A DNA stretch of 64,000 nucleotides from Protofrankia sp963555925 (GTDB lineage Bacteria; Actinomycetota; Actinomycetes; Frankiales; Frankiaceae): contig CAUVXJ010000034.1 in NCBI GenBank assembly GCA_963555925.1, forward strand, positions 62,001 to 126,000, in the 5' to 3' direction. Below, piece after piece: positions 1-8,756 of this stretch. A program made the position numbers and the translations under genes. Each line of letters starts with the position of its first letter. The first letter of the stretch is position 1. The notes below the pieces were generated by a model. It ran no database searches and had not been told where the DNA came from. It worked only from the letters and a program-made list of their open reading frames with translations.

Positions 1-632
1 TGTTTCCTCATCTCTGGCGGCCGGAAATCAGCACTCGTGATCTTCATCTTATTCGGCTGGGTACAACGTATGGCGGCTGGTGGGTGCCCGATCGGATGTT
101 GCAGCCGGACTCGGTGTGTTACAGCGCCGGAGTAGGCCTCGACATAAGTTTCGATCTTGCTCTGATAAGCCATTACGGATGCAGCGTCTGGGGTCTCGAC
201 CCGACTCCGACATCGGTCCAGTGGACCACTGAGCAAAATGTCGATTCCCGGTTCGTCCATCTCCCGATCGGTATAGCCGGGCAGGTAGGAGATCTGCGGT
301 TCTATGTACCGCGGGATCCGTCGCATGTATCGCATTCCATTAAGAATCTCCAGCACACCACGGACTATTTTACGGCCGAATGTGCGACGGTACGTGGGTT
401 GATGGACCGACTTGGTCATGACCGTTTGGATCTTTTGAAACTGGATGTAGAGGGAGCCGAACATGAAATCATCGAATCTCTTGGACGGGACGGTATATTC
501 CCGCGAATCCTATGCGTCGAATTCGACCAGCCTGATCCGCTCCGCTCCACTCGTGCATCGGTTCGCAAGGTGAAATCATATGGATACAAACTTGTCAAGG
601 TCGATTGTTTCAACATGACCTTCGTACGATAG
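1..632 (+). CDS. FkbM-family methyltransferase, 5'-truncated
   Basis: The reading frame is open from the left edge (first full codon at base 3), so the gene starts outside the window; the first internal ATG at 84 is not the true start because the frame before it (LGTTYGGWWVPDRM) is conserved-looking coding sequence. FkbM proteins are SAM-dependent O-methyltransferases often found in glycan and polyketide clusters. The C-terminal LLKLDVEGAEHEII segment is the family's typical acidic motif, and the earlier GVGLDISFDLAL stretch fits the SAM-binding loop. It is followed by a polysaccharide operon on the other strand, so methylation of a sugar is a reasonable inference. The substrate cannot be read from the sequence. 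Confidence 0.75.
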   Translation, partial: FPHLWRPEISTRDLHLIRLGTTYGGWWVPDRMLQPDSVCYSAGVGLDISFDLALISHYGCSVWGLDPTPTSVQWTTEQNVDSRFVHLPIGIAGQVGDLRFYVPRDPSHVSHSIKNLQHTTDYFTAECATVRGLMDRLGHDRLDLLKLDVEGAEHEIIESLGRDGIFPRILCVEFDQPDPLRSTRASVRKVKSYGYKLVKVDCFNMTFVR

Positions 633-878
633 CCGGTCGGATCGCGGAACGGATTGCCGCCCACGCTGCAGTATCGCCTCTTGGTGGGACCAGGTCGGAC
701 TGTTCGGGCCGGTGGCCTCGAACAACGAAGGCCACCCACACATGGAAAAGACCTACAGCCGTCATTTGCTGCCGGCGTGGTGTGACCTCCCGACATGCAG
801 GTGCACCACGCCGTCGGGTTCTACCTCGACGATCGGTGCCGCCAGGCGAGCGGCACGGTTGTCCGACATGTTTCGCCC

Positions 879-1640
879 TCAGATGAACAGGCCCGGCCTA
901 GATCGTGCGATCGTGACACCTACCGAGTCCACGAGAAGCCTGCGGAAACCGCCATATGGCACATTTGTGGAACCACTGATCCCCACTATGCGTGGCGGCC
1001 GTGGGAAAGGTTCACGGCGGACGCCGCATGCCATCGCCTTGGCCACTCGGAAGGCCATGGCATGCTCCAGGTAGTATCCGCTGTCTTCGCGGATCTCTGC
1101 TGCCATGTTTGAAACAAAATTCTGCCAGGTGGCCGGGTTGCAGGCGAAGAAGCGCGAGTCGACCTGCGTGAAATCTGCTCGAATCCTGCACCGAATCACA
1201 TTGATATCGGGGGATATGAAGAGAAGCTTTTGAGCGTTTTCAACGAAGAGGCGCCCGGTCACCTTGACTATCATTTTATATCGTGTGAAATCGTCGGCGT
1301 ACTCGGTGACCACCCGATCGAACATGTGGGCTTCTCCCACGCCTTTACCCAGCTTTGTGTACTGCGGATCGGCGACGTAGCTGAGCACCCGAGGCTGAAC
1401 CTGCTGGTACATCTCCTCAGGAACCCCGGCGAGCAGGGAGTCCTCCGGGTGCCCCGAGTTCTCGATGATCAATATATCCCAGCCGGATACGGCGGCGAGC
1501 GTGACCCACCTGGCGATACTGCACTGGTAGTCGGCGAGCCGTACATTTTGATCGATTCGAGCGACATGTGGAGTCCCACCGGGGTTCACGGTTGCGGTCA
1601 GCATGACCAGCGTGTCAGGTGAATTTCGACCTGTAGGCAT
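879..1640 (-). CDS. Conserved-looking protein of unknown function in the polysaccharide locus
   Basis: A 253-residue protein starting at ATG 1640 with AGGGA five bases upstream. I do not recognise a named family. The N-terminal LVMLTATVNPGG, the DILIIENSGHPED segment and a later KMIVKVTGRLFVENA stretch suggest an alpha/beta enzyme, and the fold hints at a nucleotide-sugar transferase, but this is only an impression. No signal peptide or membrane segment is evident. It is the last gene of the minus-strand polysaccharide operon, about 200 bases after the preceding glycosyltransferase, so a role in glycan assembly or decoration is inferred from position only. GC content is lower than in the housekeeping half of the window, as in its neighbours. 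Confidence 0.6.
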   Translation of the reverse strand: MPTGRNSPDTLVMLTATVNPGGTPHVARIDQNVRLADYQCSIARWVTLAAVSGWDILIIENSGHPEDSLLAGVPEEMYQQVQPRVLSYVADPQYTKLGKGVGEAHMFDRVVTEYADDFTRYKMIVKVTGRLFVENAQKLLFISPDINVIRCRIRADFTQVDSRFFACNPATWQNFVSNMAAEIREDSGYYLEHAMAFRVAKAMACGVRREPFPRPPRIVGISGSTNVPYGGFRRLLVDSVGVTIARSRPGLFI

Positions 1641-1847
1641 TCGAGTCCCTATCAGAATCGTATCAATGAGAAATATTCGATCTGGACCGTTGGGCCGACA
1701 CTGTCCTGATCAAATGAAATTTCGCTGCTTCGGTCAAAGCCCTTGTTCTTAGAGGTATTGTATGAACCACTTCGGCCCGAGCGGACTCTCCGGCGTATTG
1801 GTCCCCGCTCGAGACCACGAGCAGCCCACTACGGATGTCACGGTGCG

Positions 1848-2981
1848 TCATTTTCCACCTCCATATGTTTTGATCAGTTGGTCGACCACCGTCGAGATCG
1901 AAAATAGATCCCTTGCACCCGCTTCCGCGCGTTTCGACCAGCTCGACCATGATGCCGGGTCGCTCAGTATCATGTCGATCGCAGCTGCCAGTTTTTCAGC
2001 CGAACCATCGGTTACGACAGCCGCCTGATGTTCGTCAAGTATGGCCGCGATTCCACAGGAATTGGTACAGACTGACGGGGTACCCACCGACAGGGCTTCA
2101 AGTAGAGTCATGGGAAACGGCTCGTCTACGCTTGGCAGGACGTACACGTGTGCAGTGGCCAGGGTTCTGAGCGAATCAATATTGCTCAGGGCTCCCTCAT
2201 ACCGGACGACCTCGTCGAGACCATGGTTCCGAATCGTCGTCAGCAAGCTGTCCAGACTGCCCTCGTCCGGGCCGTGGACAACAAATTCTGCGTTAAGGCC
2301 CCGGCTATGCAGTAGAGCTGCCGCGGCAACAAAAGATTCGACCCTCTTACGCGGGTGCAGGCGAGCCAGAAACAGCACCCGAGCGGGGAAAGCAAGTAGC
2401 CGTTCACCGGACGGTGCGGGAAGCGGGATGCCGTTTGGAAGCCGCGTCAGCGGAACCGCGCCCAGGAGCGCCTTAAGCCCACTGTCCTCCACGTCCGTCA
2501 AGAAGAACCGTGTCCTCGCCCGTCGCAGCAGCGGACGAAGCGCAAGGTCGAAAATCCTTACGGACATTCGATTACTAGGCATTATCATGCCATGGGTCTG
2601 CACGACATAAGGAACCCTGCGAAGCGCGCAGGTAAGGAGGGTAAACAAGGTGACGAGATCTCTTCCGGCATGTATGTGGAAGATATCAGCACTCTTTGCG
2701 GCGGAGAAGATGAAGCGGGCGAGCCGCAGGTTGAAGAGTCCAAGGGCTCCGAACCACGGAACGAACGTCTGTGCGGTGAATAGCCGTGCTTCTACTCCTC
2801 CCACGCAGCGCGGGGGGCTCCGCTGCCCCTTCCAGAGCGCGATCAACATAACCGAATGATCACGCTTCCCCAGCTCTGAAAGAAGGTTGACGGCAACTGT
2901 TGTCGGGCCTCCGAACGACCCGTCTTCGCTGACCAAGGCAACAGTGTGAAAGATACGCATGACTCTTGTCGTCCCGACCAT
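1848..2981 (-). CDS. Glycosyltransferase family 4
   Basis: A 377-residue GT-B type glycosyltransferase, predicted to transfer a sugar from a nucleotide donor to the growing repeat unit on the cytoplasmic face of the membrane. The N-terminal half carries a glycine-rich loop (DGSFGGPTTVAVNLL) and HIHAGRD; the C-terminal half has FLARLHPRKRVESF followed by VLPSVDEPFPMTLLEALSVGTPSV, the EX7E-like donor-binding region of GT4 enzymes. The ATG at 2981 overlaps the stop of the upstream polymerase gene, indicating translational coupling; an internal ATG at 2960 is an alternative start. Donor and acceptor sugars are unknown. Confidence 0.85.
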   Translation of the reverse strand: MVGTTRVMRIFHTVALVSEDGSFGGPTTVAVNLLSELGKRDHSVMLIALWKGQRSPPRCVGGVEARLFTAQTFVPWFGALGLFNLRLARFIFSAAKSADIFHIHAGRDLVTLFTLLTCALRRVPYVVQTHGMIMPSNRMSVRIFDLALRPLLRRARTRFFLTDVEDSGLKALLGAVPLTRLPNGIPLPAPSGERLLAFPARVLFLARLHPRKRVESFVAAAALLHSRGLNAEFVVHGPDEGSLDSLLTTIRNHGLDEVVRYEGALSNIDSLRTLATAHVYVLPSVDEPFPMTLLEALSVGTPSVCTNSCGIAAILDEHQAAVVTDGSAEKLAAAIDMILSDPASWSSWSKRAEAGARDLFSISTVVDQLIKTYGGGK

Positions 2982-4381
2982 CAGGCTTTCGGTGTAATTT
3001 TATCAGTGATTTGCGGGTGGCTGTGCAGAGGTTCATACCTTTCTCGAAGGTCCACGATAACCAGGAGAAGCAGCAAAGCCAGACCTATTGGCATGCCTTT
3101 GTCGTCGAGGAGTTGACCGAACGGGAACAAGGCAATAAATATCAATGTTGAAGTGCGAACGGTGGTACTGGTCGTGGAGTATCCAACTACCAGGCGGCTC
3201 CTTCTCGTGTTCATTAGAAACGCCAGCAGGTAGCCGGCAATGACAAGTGTTCCGACCAGGCCGAATTTACTAAGTATCAGATAAGGTGTGTCGAGAGTGG
3301 TGCCAGATCTCCCGGAGCCGTCGGCTGTCGGATACAAATAGCCCGGACCGGCTCCGAACAGCGGGTCTTTTCGCCAGGCATCCAGCGCGTTATCATAAGC
3401 CTGCCGCCGAATCAGATAGCTTTCGTCACGTGTAGCCCCGTCGGTAGAGAACACCGCGGACAGTGCATTCAGCCGTCGAGGCAGAAATTCATCGTTCGAC
3501 ACAAGATGCCCTGCTATGAGTACGACTCCGGCAACGACGCCGATGGTAAGTGGGACAACGATGGCTGCGACCCGCGCCAAACTGGCAAGATTCTTTGATT
3601 TTCGGCCGACAACGGCCAGCAGAGAGACGACGAACACTACGCTGGTCCTGGTTCCGGTCACCAGGAGGAAGGTCAGTATCGATGTAGCCAGGAGACCCCA
3701 TCGCGCCCGGCTGGCTCGACCGGTCAAGGCTTTTGTGAGCGCATAGGCGAAAGGGACGACGCACAAGGCGAGCGAGGGGAACACCAGGTGCGCCAAGGGA
3801 AGGTCGCTGACACCGCGGCGTGATAGCCACGACACTGAGAACCCGACCGCACCTAGCAGGCCGGCGACTGCGACCAATCTTGCCGCTCCGCGTCGGCCCA
3901 ACCCTGCTGCTGCATCTACTACCAGCACCGGGATTGTAGCCAAGAGCATATATGAGATTATGTCCCGTAGCCAGTTCTCCAGCGTAGAACCATGCGATAC
4001 TGCTATCGCCGAGGTCGCGGAAAAATAGAATGCCAGCCCAGGGCAAAGCCACCGGATTGATCGCCATGGGGCCATCGACGGGTTCTCCAGGTGGTTCTGC
4101 AGTCGTGTCGCCGAAAGGGCCAGGCAAATGAGGAAGATGACGAAGTATCCGAACTTTGCCGCGCTCAACCCGTCGGTACTTTGCAAAACAGCGAATGCGC
4201 CTCCGATGACGAGGACAAACCGGCGTGCCGCCGTAATCATCATCCAGGCGACCAGCGGGAATCCTCCCACGATGAGGAGAGCGACCGGATGCGTCAGTGA
4301 AAGAATCACCAGGACCGTGAGTGCAGCAGCGACAAAGACTCCGACGTGCCGCCCCGACAGGACCTGATCCAGTGATTTCAA
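2981..4381 (-). CDS. O-antigen polymerase/ligase-like membrane protein (Wzy type)
   Basis: A 466-residue polytopic membrane protein with roughly ten hydrophobic segments and a large extracytoplasmic loop near residues 300-360 containing FGAGPGYLYPTADGSGRSG, a layout typical of the O-antigen polymerase/ligase family (Wzy/WaaL). It would join lipid-linked repeat units on the outer side of the cytoplasmic membrane. It lies between the flippase and a glycosyltransferase and overlaps the latter, as expected in a Wzx/Wzy-dependent polysaccharide operon. Wzy and WaaL cannot be told apart by sequence; a Gram-positive host with a flippase next door favours the polymerase. Confidence 0.8.
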   Translation of the reverse strand: MKSLDQVLSGRHVGVFVAAALTVLVILSLTHPVALLIVGGFPLVAWMMITAARRFVLVIGGAFAVLQSTDGLSAAKFGYFVIFLICLALSATRLQNHLENPSMAPWRSIRWLCPGLAFYFSATSAIAVSHGSTLENWLRDIISYMLLATIPVLVVDAAAGLGRRGAARLVAVAGLLGAVGFSVSWLSRRGVSDLPLAHLVFPSLALCVVPFAYALTKALTGRASRARWGLLATSILTFLLVTGTRTSVVFVVSLLAVVGRKSKNLASLARVAAIVVPLTIGVVAGVVLIAGHLVSNDEFLPRRLNALSAVFSTDGATRDESYLIRRQAYDNALDAWRKDPLFGAGPGYLYPTADGSGRSGTTLDTPYLILSKFGLVGTLVIAGYLLAFLMNTRRSRLVVGYSTTSTTVRTSTLIFIALFPFGQLLDDKGMPIGLALLLLLVIVDLRERYEPLHSHPQITDKITPKA

Positions 4382-4528
4382 CTTCGCTCTCTTCGCTTTC
4401 TGGCGATGGCTGAATAAAGGAAGTTATTATCGTTTGTTGTCCAGCCTCAGGTGTCGCCGGTTGTAACAGCCGGCCGTTACGCGCCGCAGGGTTCTGACAC
4501 CGAGATCGATTGCCACGTGGGGACCGAC

Positions 4529-5911
4529 CTACCGCTTCATAGGGTGTGGCGCCGGCAGCGGGTATTCATCGGCCAAGACAGGCTCGACGGGCCCGGTGCC
4601 GCCCGCACAGGGCGGAATCACCTCCTTCGGCGTCATCTGAAACAGACGGTGTCGGCCTCCTGATGAAGGGCGACATGCTCGCAGCAGACGGCGGCTACCC
4701 ACGCCGAGCAGCGCCAGCTGCAAAAGCTGGGCGACGAGTAGTCCGCAAGCGGCGCCAGCGGCGCCGTGAAATGTTGCCAGTACACCGACCAGGACCAGGT
4801 GAAGCGGCATCGCGATCGCGAGCGTCGCTGACGCATAAACCTCGCTGCCACGCGCTTGCAGGAACATGGCGAGGGGCTGATTAACGATGCCGGGAATGAC
4901 TCCTAATGCAAGGAGTGCCAGGACCGGCCCGGACGCGGCGTATGCAGAGCCGAGTACGATGCGAACTATGCTGTCAGCTGTCAGGGAAATGCCAAGCAGA
5001 GCGACACCCATGATGGGAAGAAGCCGCCAGCCGAAACGCAGCAGCCGCCAGGCTTGCCGATGGTCTGGAGCGCGGGTCACATGGGCATACATACTCTGGG
5101 TATAGCCGGTGGCTAGAAAAGCCATAGGAGTTGTCCACCGATTTACGGCCGCGTATGATCCCGCTTGTTCAGGTGTAGCGAAAATTGCCACCACAGCCAG
5201 GTCGAGGAACTGAAGACTCGTCACGATCTGCAAAAGACCGAAGTGCAGGGTACCCTTCCATGGATTGGCTGCGAACACCTGTGGCAATGATTTCGGGCCG
5301 AGCGTCTTCCGCAATTCAGGCGGCCAGATGTAAACGGCAAGGAGAAGTGCTCCCGAACTCCCGATGGAAAGTGCTATCCAGAGCACACGATAGGCCTCGA
5401 TGCCGACATCAACCGAAGCCGTTATCGCGACGAGGGCGAGGATCTTCTCCGTAACATTGGTGAAAGCGATGGATGAGGCTCGTGAAAGGCCGCGTAGCGG
5501 GGCCAGGCTCGTTTGGGCCATTGCTAGGAGTCCTGCAAGAAATGCGCCGCCGACGATATACGAAGGTAGGTTTATCGCGATCGTCGAGACAGTGTATATG
5601 AGAACGGCGGCGAGAAGGACGCCGCATTTCGCGAGATAGCGCGTCGAGAAATCTTCCCAATCCAGCTTGCCTGCTGCTATCTCGCGAATCATGTAGGAAT
5701 TACTGCCGAAGTCGATAGCGGCGGCCGCAACCGTCGCGACGCTGACCACAGCCATCGCACGGCCGTAGTCGGACGGAGTCGAGTTTCGCGCGCAGAAAGT
5801 ATATAGGATTGCAACCGTGCACTGTGCGGCGATCAGTCCGCCGATCGAGAAAACGGCATCGTGCGCTAGGCGGTGACGCGACGGGGCGCTTTCCACCGGA
5901 CGTCCGCTCAC
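4529..5911 (-). CDS. Polysaccharide flippase (Wzx/MOP-type)
   Basis: A 460-residue protein with about 12 hydrophobic segments and no large soluble domain, matching the oligosaccharide flippase (MOP/Wzx) layout. The N-terminal segment (VFSIGGLIAAQCTVAILYTFCARNSTPSDYGRAM in outline) resembles the conserved first helices of that family. It should move undecaprenyl-linked repeat units across the membrane for the adjacent Wzy-like polymerase. The GTG start at 5911 overlaps the stop of the upstream glycosyltransferase by four bases (GTGA). The last ~40 residues are soluble and proline/glycine-rich, so the extreme C-terminus may be a non-conserved extension. Confidence 0.8.
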   Translation of the reverse strand: MSGRPVESAPSRHRLAHDAVFSIGGLIAAQCTVAILYTFCARNSTPSDYGRAMAVVSVATVAAAAIDFGSNSYMIREIAAGKLDWEDFSTRYLAKCGVLLAAVLIYTVSTIAINLPSYIVGGAFLAGLLAMAQTSLAPLRGLSRASSIAFTNVTEKILALVAITASVDVGIEAYRVLWIALSIGSSGALLLAVYIWPPELRKTLGPKSLPQVFAANPWKGTLHFGLLQIVTSLQFLDLAVVAIFATPEQAGSYAAVNRWTTPMAFLATGYTQSMYAHVTRAPDHRQAWRLLRFGWRLLPIMGVALLGISLTADSIVRIVLGSAYAASGPVLALLALGVIPGIVNQPLAMFLQARGSEVYASATLAIAMPLHLVLVGVLATFHGAAGAACGLLVAQLLQLALLGVGSRRLLRACRPSSGGRHRLFQMTPKEVIPPCAGGTGPVEPVLADEYPLPAPHPMKR

Positions 5912-6984
5912 GGTTTACCCGGCAACAACAAAGATGACGTGAAGTCCTGGATCGATGAGACACAGCGAGCTGAACCCCGAGGCAGCTTGCCATTTGCGGC
6001 CATATGCGTCGCTGCTGCGATCGAGCTCGGATTCAGCTCTGTCACGATAGCTGCGAGACCAAGCTCCTTCGCTGCGGTAATGAGACTGCTGGCTCCGCCC
6101 ACGAGCGCTGGTGTGCCGACCGCCGCGCATTTCAGGAGAACCCCGCTGGAACCTTCGTTGCTGTGAAGGATGTAGACCGCGTCGGCTACGGAGATCCAGG
6201 TATCAAATACCTGGTCGGAAACGTATCCCTCGATGAGGCGTATCTGCGGAGAGGGTTTAGTGTCGCAGATTTCCCGAACCCGTGCAGACGGCCTTCCGAC
6301 AAGAAGGAGGACGGAATCCGGCGGGGGGGACCGTCGCCATGCCGATATAATGGCAGGAATGTTCTTCCGTTCGCTGAGATCCCCAATTACGAGAAAGACC
6401 CGATGCGAGGGCGGTATCATATTGGCAGACAGCCAGGTTTCCTTGTGTATCAGCTGCGGGCTGAGACATGTCGGGTCTGCAAGCCACCTTACTCCAGCTC
6501 GTTCAGCTATCGGGCTTAAGCCGGCTCGGGTTGCTTGGAGTCCAAAGCAGCGGATGTCGGGTGCTAGAACGCGCATGGTTGCGACGGCCAGCAACTTCGT
6601 CCAGAATCTGTAATCGAAACCATGGGTGGGGTTCAGACGCATGAGTACGAGGGCTCCGCGTGGCCGCTTGCCGGTTAGGATCTTCGCGGTTGCCGCGGCA
6701 AGCACGTGTACCAGGATTCTGTCGCCGTCGAGGATGATCAGGAAACCGTTGCTTCGGATCCACCACTTCAGGGCCGCTCGGCGACAGGAATTCTCCCCGG
6801 TAGCCGTCTGGATAAGAGCAGTGCATTCAGATAGATGAACCCGCCACTCCTCAGATCGAACAGCCTGATTCGTGGTGAAGAGCACGGCATATTTGTCACG
6901 GAATTCAGCCAGCAGTAGGCTCGCGTACCATAGTCGATGCCCTCCCCAGTTCGGCTCCATGATCGCAATCGGGTAGTTTTTCAT
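5908..6984 (-). CDS. Glycosyltransferase (GT-B fold)
   Basis: A protein of about 358 residues starting at ATG 6984. The N-terminus IAIMEPNWGGHRLWYAS contains a GGH loop typical of GT-B sugar transferases; the C-terminal half has VFLVIGDLSERKNIPAII, then LIEGYVSDQVFDTWISVADAVYILHSNEGSSGVLLKCAAVGTPALVG, the donor-site region with an E-rich helix. It sits in the polysaccharide operon immediately before the flippase and overlaps it by four bases. Sequence similarity to classical GT4 proteins is looser than in the flanking transferases, so the family number is not certain. Confidence 0.72.
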   Translation of the reverse strand: MKNYPIAIMEPNWGGHRLWYASLLLAEFRDKYAVLFTTNQAVRSEEWRVHLSECTALIQTATGENSCRRAALKWWIRSNGFLIILDGDRILVHVLAAATAKILTGKRPRGALVLMRLNPTHGFDYRFWTKLLAVATMRVLAPDIRCFGLQATRAGLSPIAERAGVRWLADPTCLSPQLIHKETWLSANMIPPSHRVFLVIGDLSERKNIPAIISAWRRSPPPDSVLLLVGRPSARVREICDTKPSPQIRLIEGYVSDQVFDTWISVADAVYILHSNEGSSGVLLKCAAVGTPALVGGASSLITAAKELGLAAIVTELNPSSIAAATHMAANGKLPRGSARCVSSIQDFTSSLLLPGKP

Positions 6985-7047
6985 CAACCGGCTCTTTATC
7001 CTGTGACGTTCAGAATTGATTCGCTGCTGTTATTCGGACCCGACGCT

Positions 7048-8187
7048 TCATTTTCGAAATCGTACTGAAAGGGCTACTGTAGCGACAGTCTGGACTATTT
7101 TGTCGACGACCGACTCGACTGTCGGGATATCCGAGATCGGTCTGGGGCGGGTTTGTGGATCGGTACGTCTCCTGTGCATCAGTGCCAGCGCGCTCTCCGC
7201 GTATTCGGCCGGCGTGGGGCCGAATACGAACAGCTCCCGCCCAGGTCGCAGATACGTGACCTCTGGTGCGTGGTATTTGTAGTCGGCTGATATCACGGGA
7301 AGACCCAGTGCGAGCGAATCAACCGCGACAAGCCCGATGCGACCGGGCATCCAGATTGCTTCGGCGACCGCCCCGTATCTGGCGAGGGTTTCCTGGTCGA
7401 AGCGCGGGATCCAGCGAACAGCTCCATGTTTTTCAGCGGCTCGTACATCGTCTTCCAGTTCGCCAGAGCCGCCGATAACCAGGAGAAACCTCGGCTCTCT
7501 TACTCGGGCGTGCTCGGCGGCGGCGAGGAGATAGTCGATTCTCTTGTCGGCATCCAGACCGCCGACATACAGGGCGACCACTCGATCGGAAAGATCAAGT
7601 TCGTGCAGGATGGATTCTCGGCGGGAGATGCTCTGGAGCGCCAGGCGTCTCAGCTTGCGACTGTCATTTGCATTGCCGACCGCGGTTACCCTCGTCGGGA
7701 GCAGGCCGGCTGATATCAGTTCTTCACGGCCGTCAGCGGTGTAGGTCATCACATGGCTGGCCTGGCGGGCCAGAAAAACCTCCAGCAAACGTCCCGTCCG
7801 CCTTTCGGGTGCTGTGTAGGACTTCCCATGGCCCCAGAGAACAATGGGGCACCGGGTGTTGCGAAGATACCAGTACCATGCGTTCAGATTTGCTGCTTCC
7901 AGCTCCATCACCACGACGTCGTGCCTCTTGGCCAGGCCGGCGACCGCGGGCCGGAACTTCAGTTCTATCCCACGAAATGTCCGGTTCCAGACTTCGGTTT
8001 GCGCGGCCCATTCGGCAGTTGCGGCGTCTGCACGGCGCAACTGGGCGCCCTTGGGAGTGCCGTGGACGACAAGAAGCTCACCGCCGTCGGTCGACAGACG
8101 CTCGTGCATGAGACTGAATAGAGGTACCCGGTATCGGGGAAGATATGGTTGGACCATCAGTACCCGCGGGGCCTGACGTCGGCTCAT
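7048..8187 (-). CDS. Glycosyltransferase family 4
   Basis: Starts most plausibly at ATG 8187, which overlaps the stop of the upstream acetyltransferase gene (ATGA); a TTG twelve bases upstream is a weaker alternative. MVQPYLPRYRVPLFSLM is a typical N-terminus for transferases acting on lipid-linked oligosaccharides; the C-terminal domain has ALYVGGLDADKRIDYLL and IWMPGRIGLVAVDSLALGLPVI, the equivalent of the donor-binding EX7E region with the first acidic residue replaced. Together with its neighbours it would build the repeat unit of the cell-surface glycan. Donor and linkage are not predictable. Confidence 0.82.
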   Translation of the reverse strand: MSRRQAPRVLMVQPYLPRYRVPLFSLMHERLSTDGGELLVVHGTPKGAQLRRADAATAEWAAQTEVWNRTFRGIELKFRPAVAGLAKRHDVVVMELEAANLNAWYWYLRNTRCPIVLWGHGKSYTAPERRTGRLLEVFLARQASHVMTYTADGREELISAGLLPTRVTAVGNANDSRKLRRLALQSISRRESILHELDLSDRVVALYVGGLDADKRIDYLLAAAEHARVREPRFLLVIGGSGELEDDVRAAEKHGAVRWIPRFDQETLARYGAVAEAIWMPGRIGLVAVDSLALGLPVISADYKYHAPEVTYLRPGRELFVFGPTPAEYAESALALMHRRRTDPQTRPRPISDIPTVESVVDKIVQTVATVALSVRFRK

Positions 8188-8756
8188 GGAGTTTTGCAAA
8201 CCGGTACCCGTCTTCTCCTGGCATTTGTCCCGTCGATGTTCTGCGGCCGATCGTCGAGAGGCTGCCTGGTTGCTACGGTCCCGAGGGGAACGACTGTACC
8301 CGGAGGTATTGACGTACCTCGCAGGACGATGCAGTGGGCGGCGATCCAGGCGCCGGCGCCGACAGTGATCGGGCCGTTGTCGTACTCGAACGCGGGGTCA
8401 TGACGGTTGTGGCTGCCGGTGCAGAGGAAGGTGCCTTGACTGATGCACACGTCATTTTCGATGGTGATGGTCTCCAGGTTCAGCAGCCAGGCGTCCTCGC
8501 CGATCCAGCAGTCGTCTCCGATCGAGAGCTTCCACGGCCACAGCACCCGGACCCGATGCCGGATGAAGACCCGCTCGCCGACCCGGGCGCCGAAGGTCCG
8601 TAGCAGGACCGGCCGGAGAGCGGAAGGACACCACCATTTTCCGAACACGAGATTCTGCGTCGCAAACCACGCTGCCTGCCAGGCCTTGTTCCGTCCTTTG
8701 TCATAGCCGGCACCGGTGAAGTCACGCAGGCGGCGCTCGGCAGCACCGCTGGACAT
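8184..8756 (-). CDS. WcaF-like O-acetyltransferase (left-handed beta-helix)
   Basis: About 190 residues starting at ATG 8756, which shares bases with the TAA of the preceding gene. The protein shows the hexapeptide-repeat pattern of left-handed beta-helix acyltransferases (IGDDCWIGEDAWLLNLETITIENDVCIS in outline, then GSHNRHDPAF and PITVGAGAWIAAHCIVL). The arrangement and length match colanic-acid acetyltransferase WcaF, which acetylates a sugar of the repeat unit using acetyl-CoA. The histidine in GSHNRHD is the likely catalytic residue by analogy. It lies between a WcaI-like transferase and another glycosyltransferase, strengthening the polysaccharide assignment. Confidence 0.85.
   Translation of the reverse strand: MSSGAAERRLRDFTGAGYDKGRNKAWQAAWFATQNLVFGKWWCPSALRPVLLRTFGARVGERVFIRHRVRVLWPWKLSIGDDCWIGEDAWLLNLETITIENDVCISQGTFLCTGSHNRHDPAFEYDNGPITVGAGAWIAAHCIVLRGTSIPPGTVVPLGTVATRQPLDDRPQNIDGTNARRRRVPVCKTP

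Noticed and set aside
605..886. Open frames between the FkbM gene and the unknown protein gene
   Set aside because: They overlap real genes or each other, lack ribosome-binding sites and show no conserved features.
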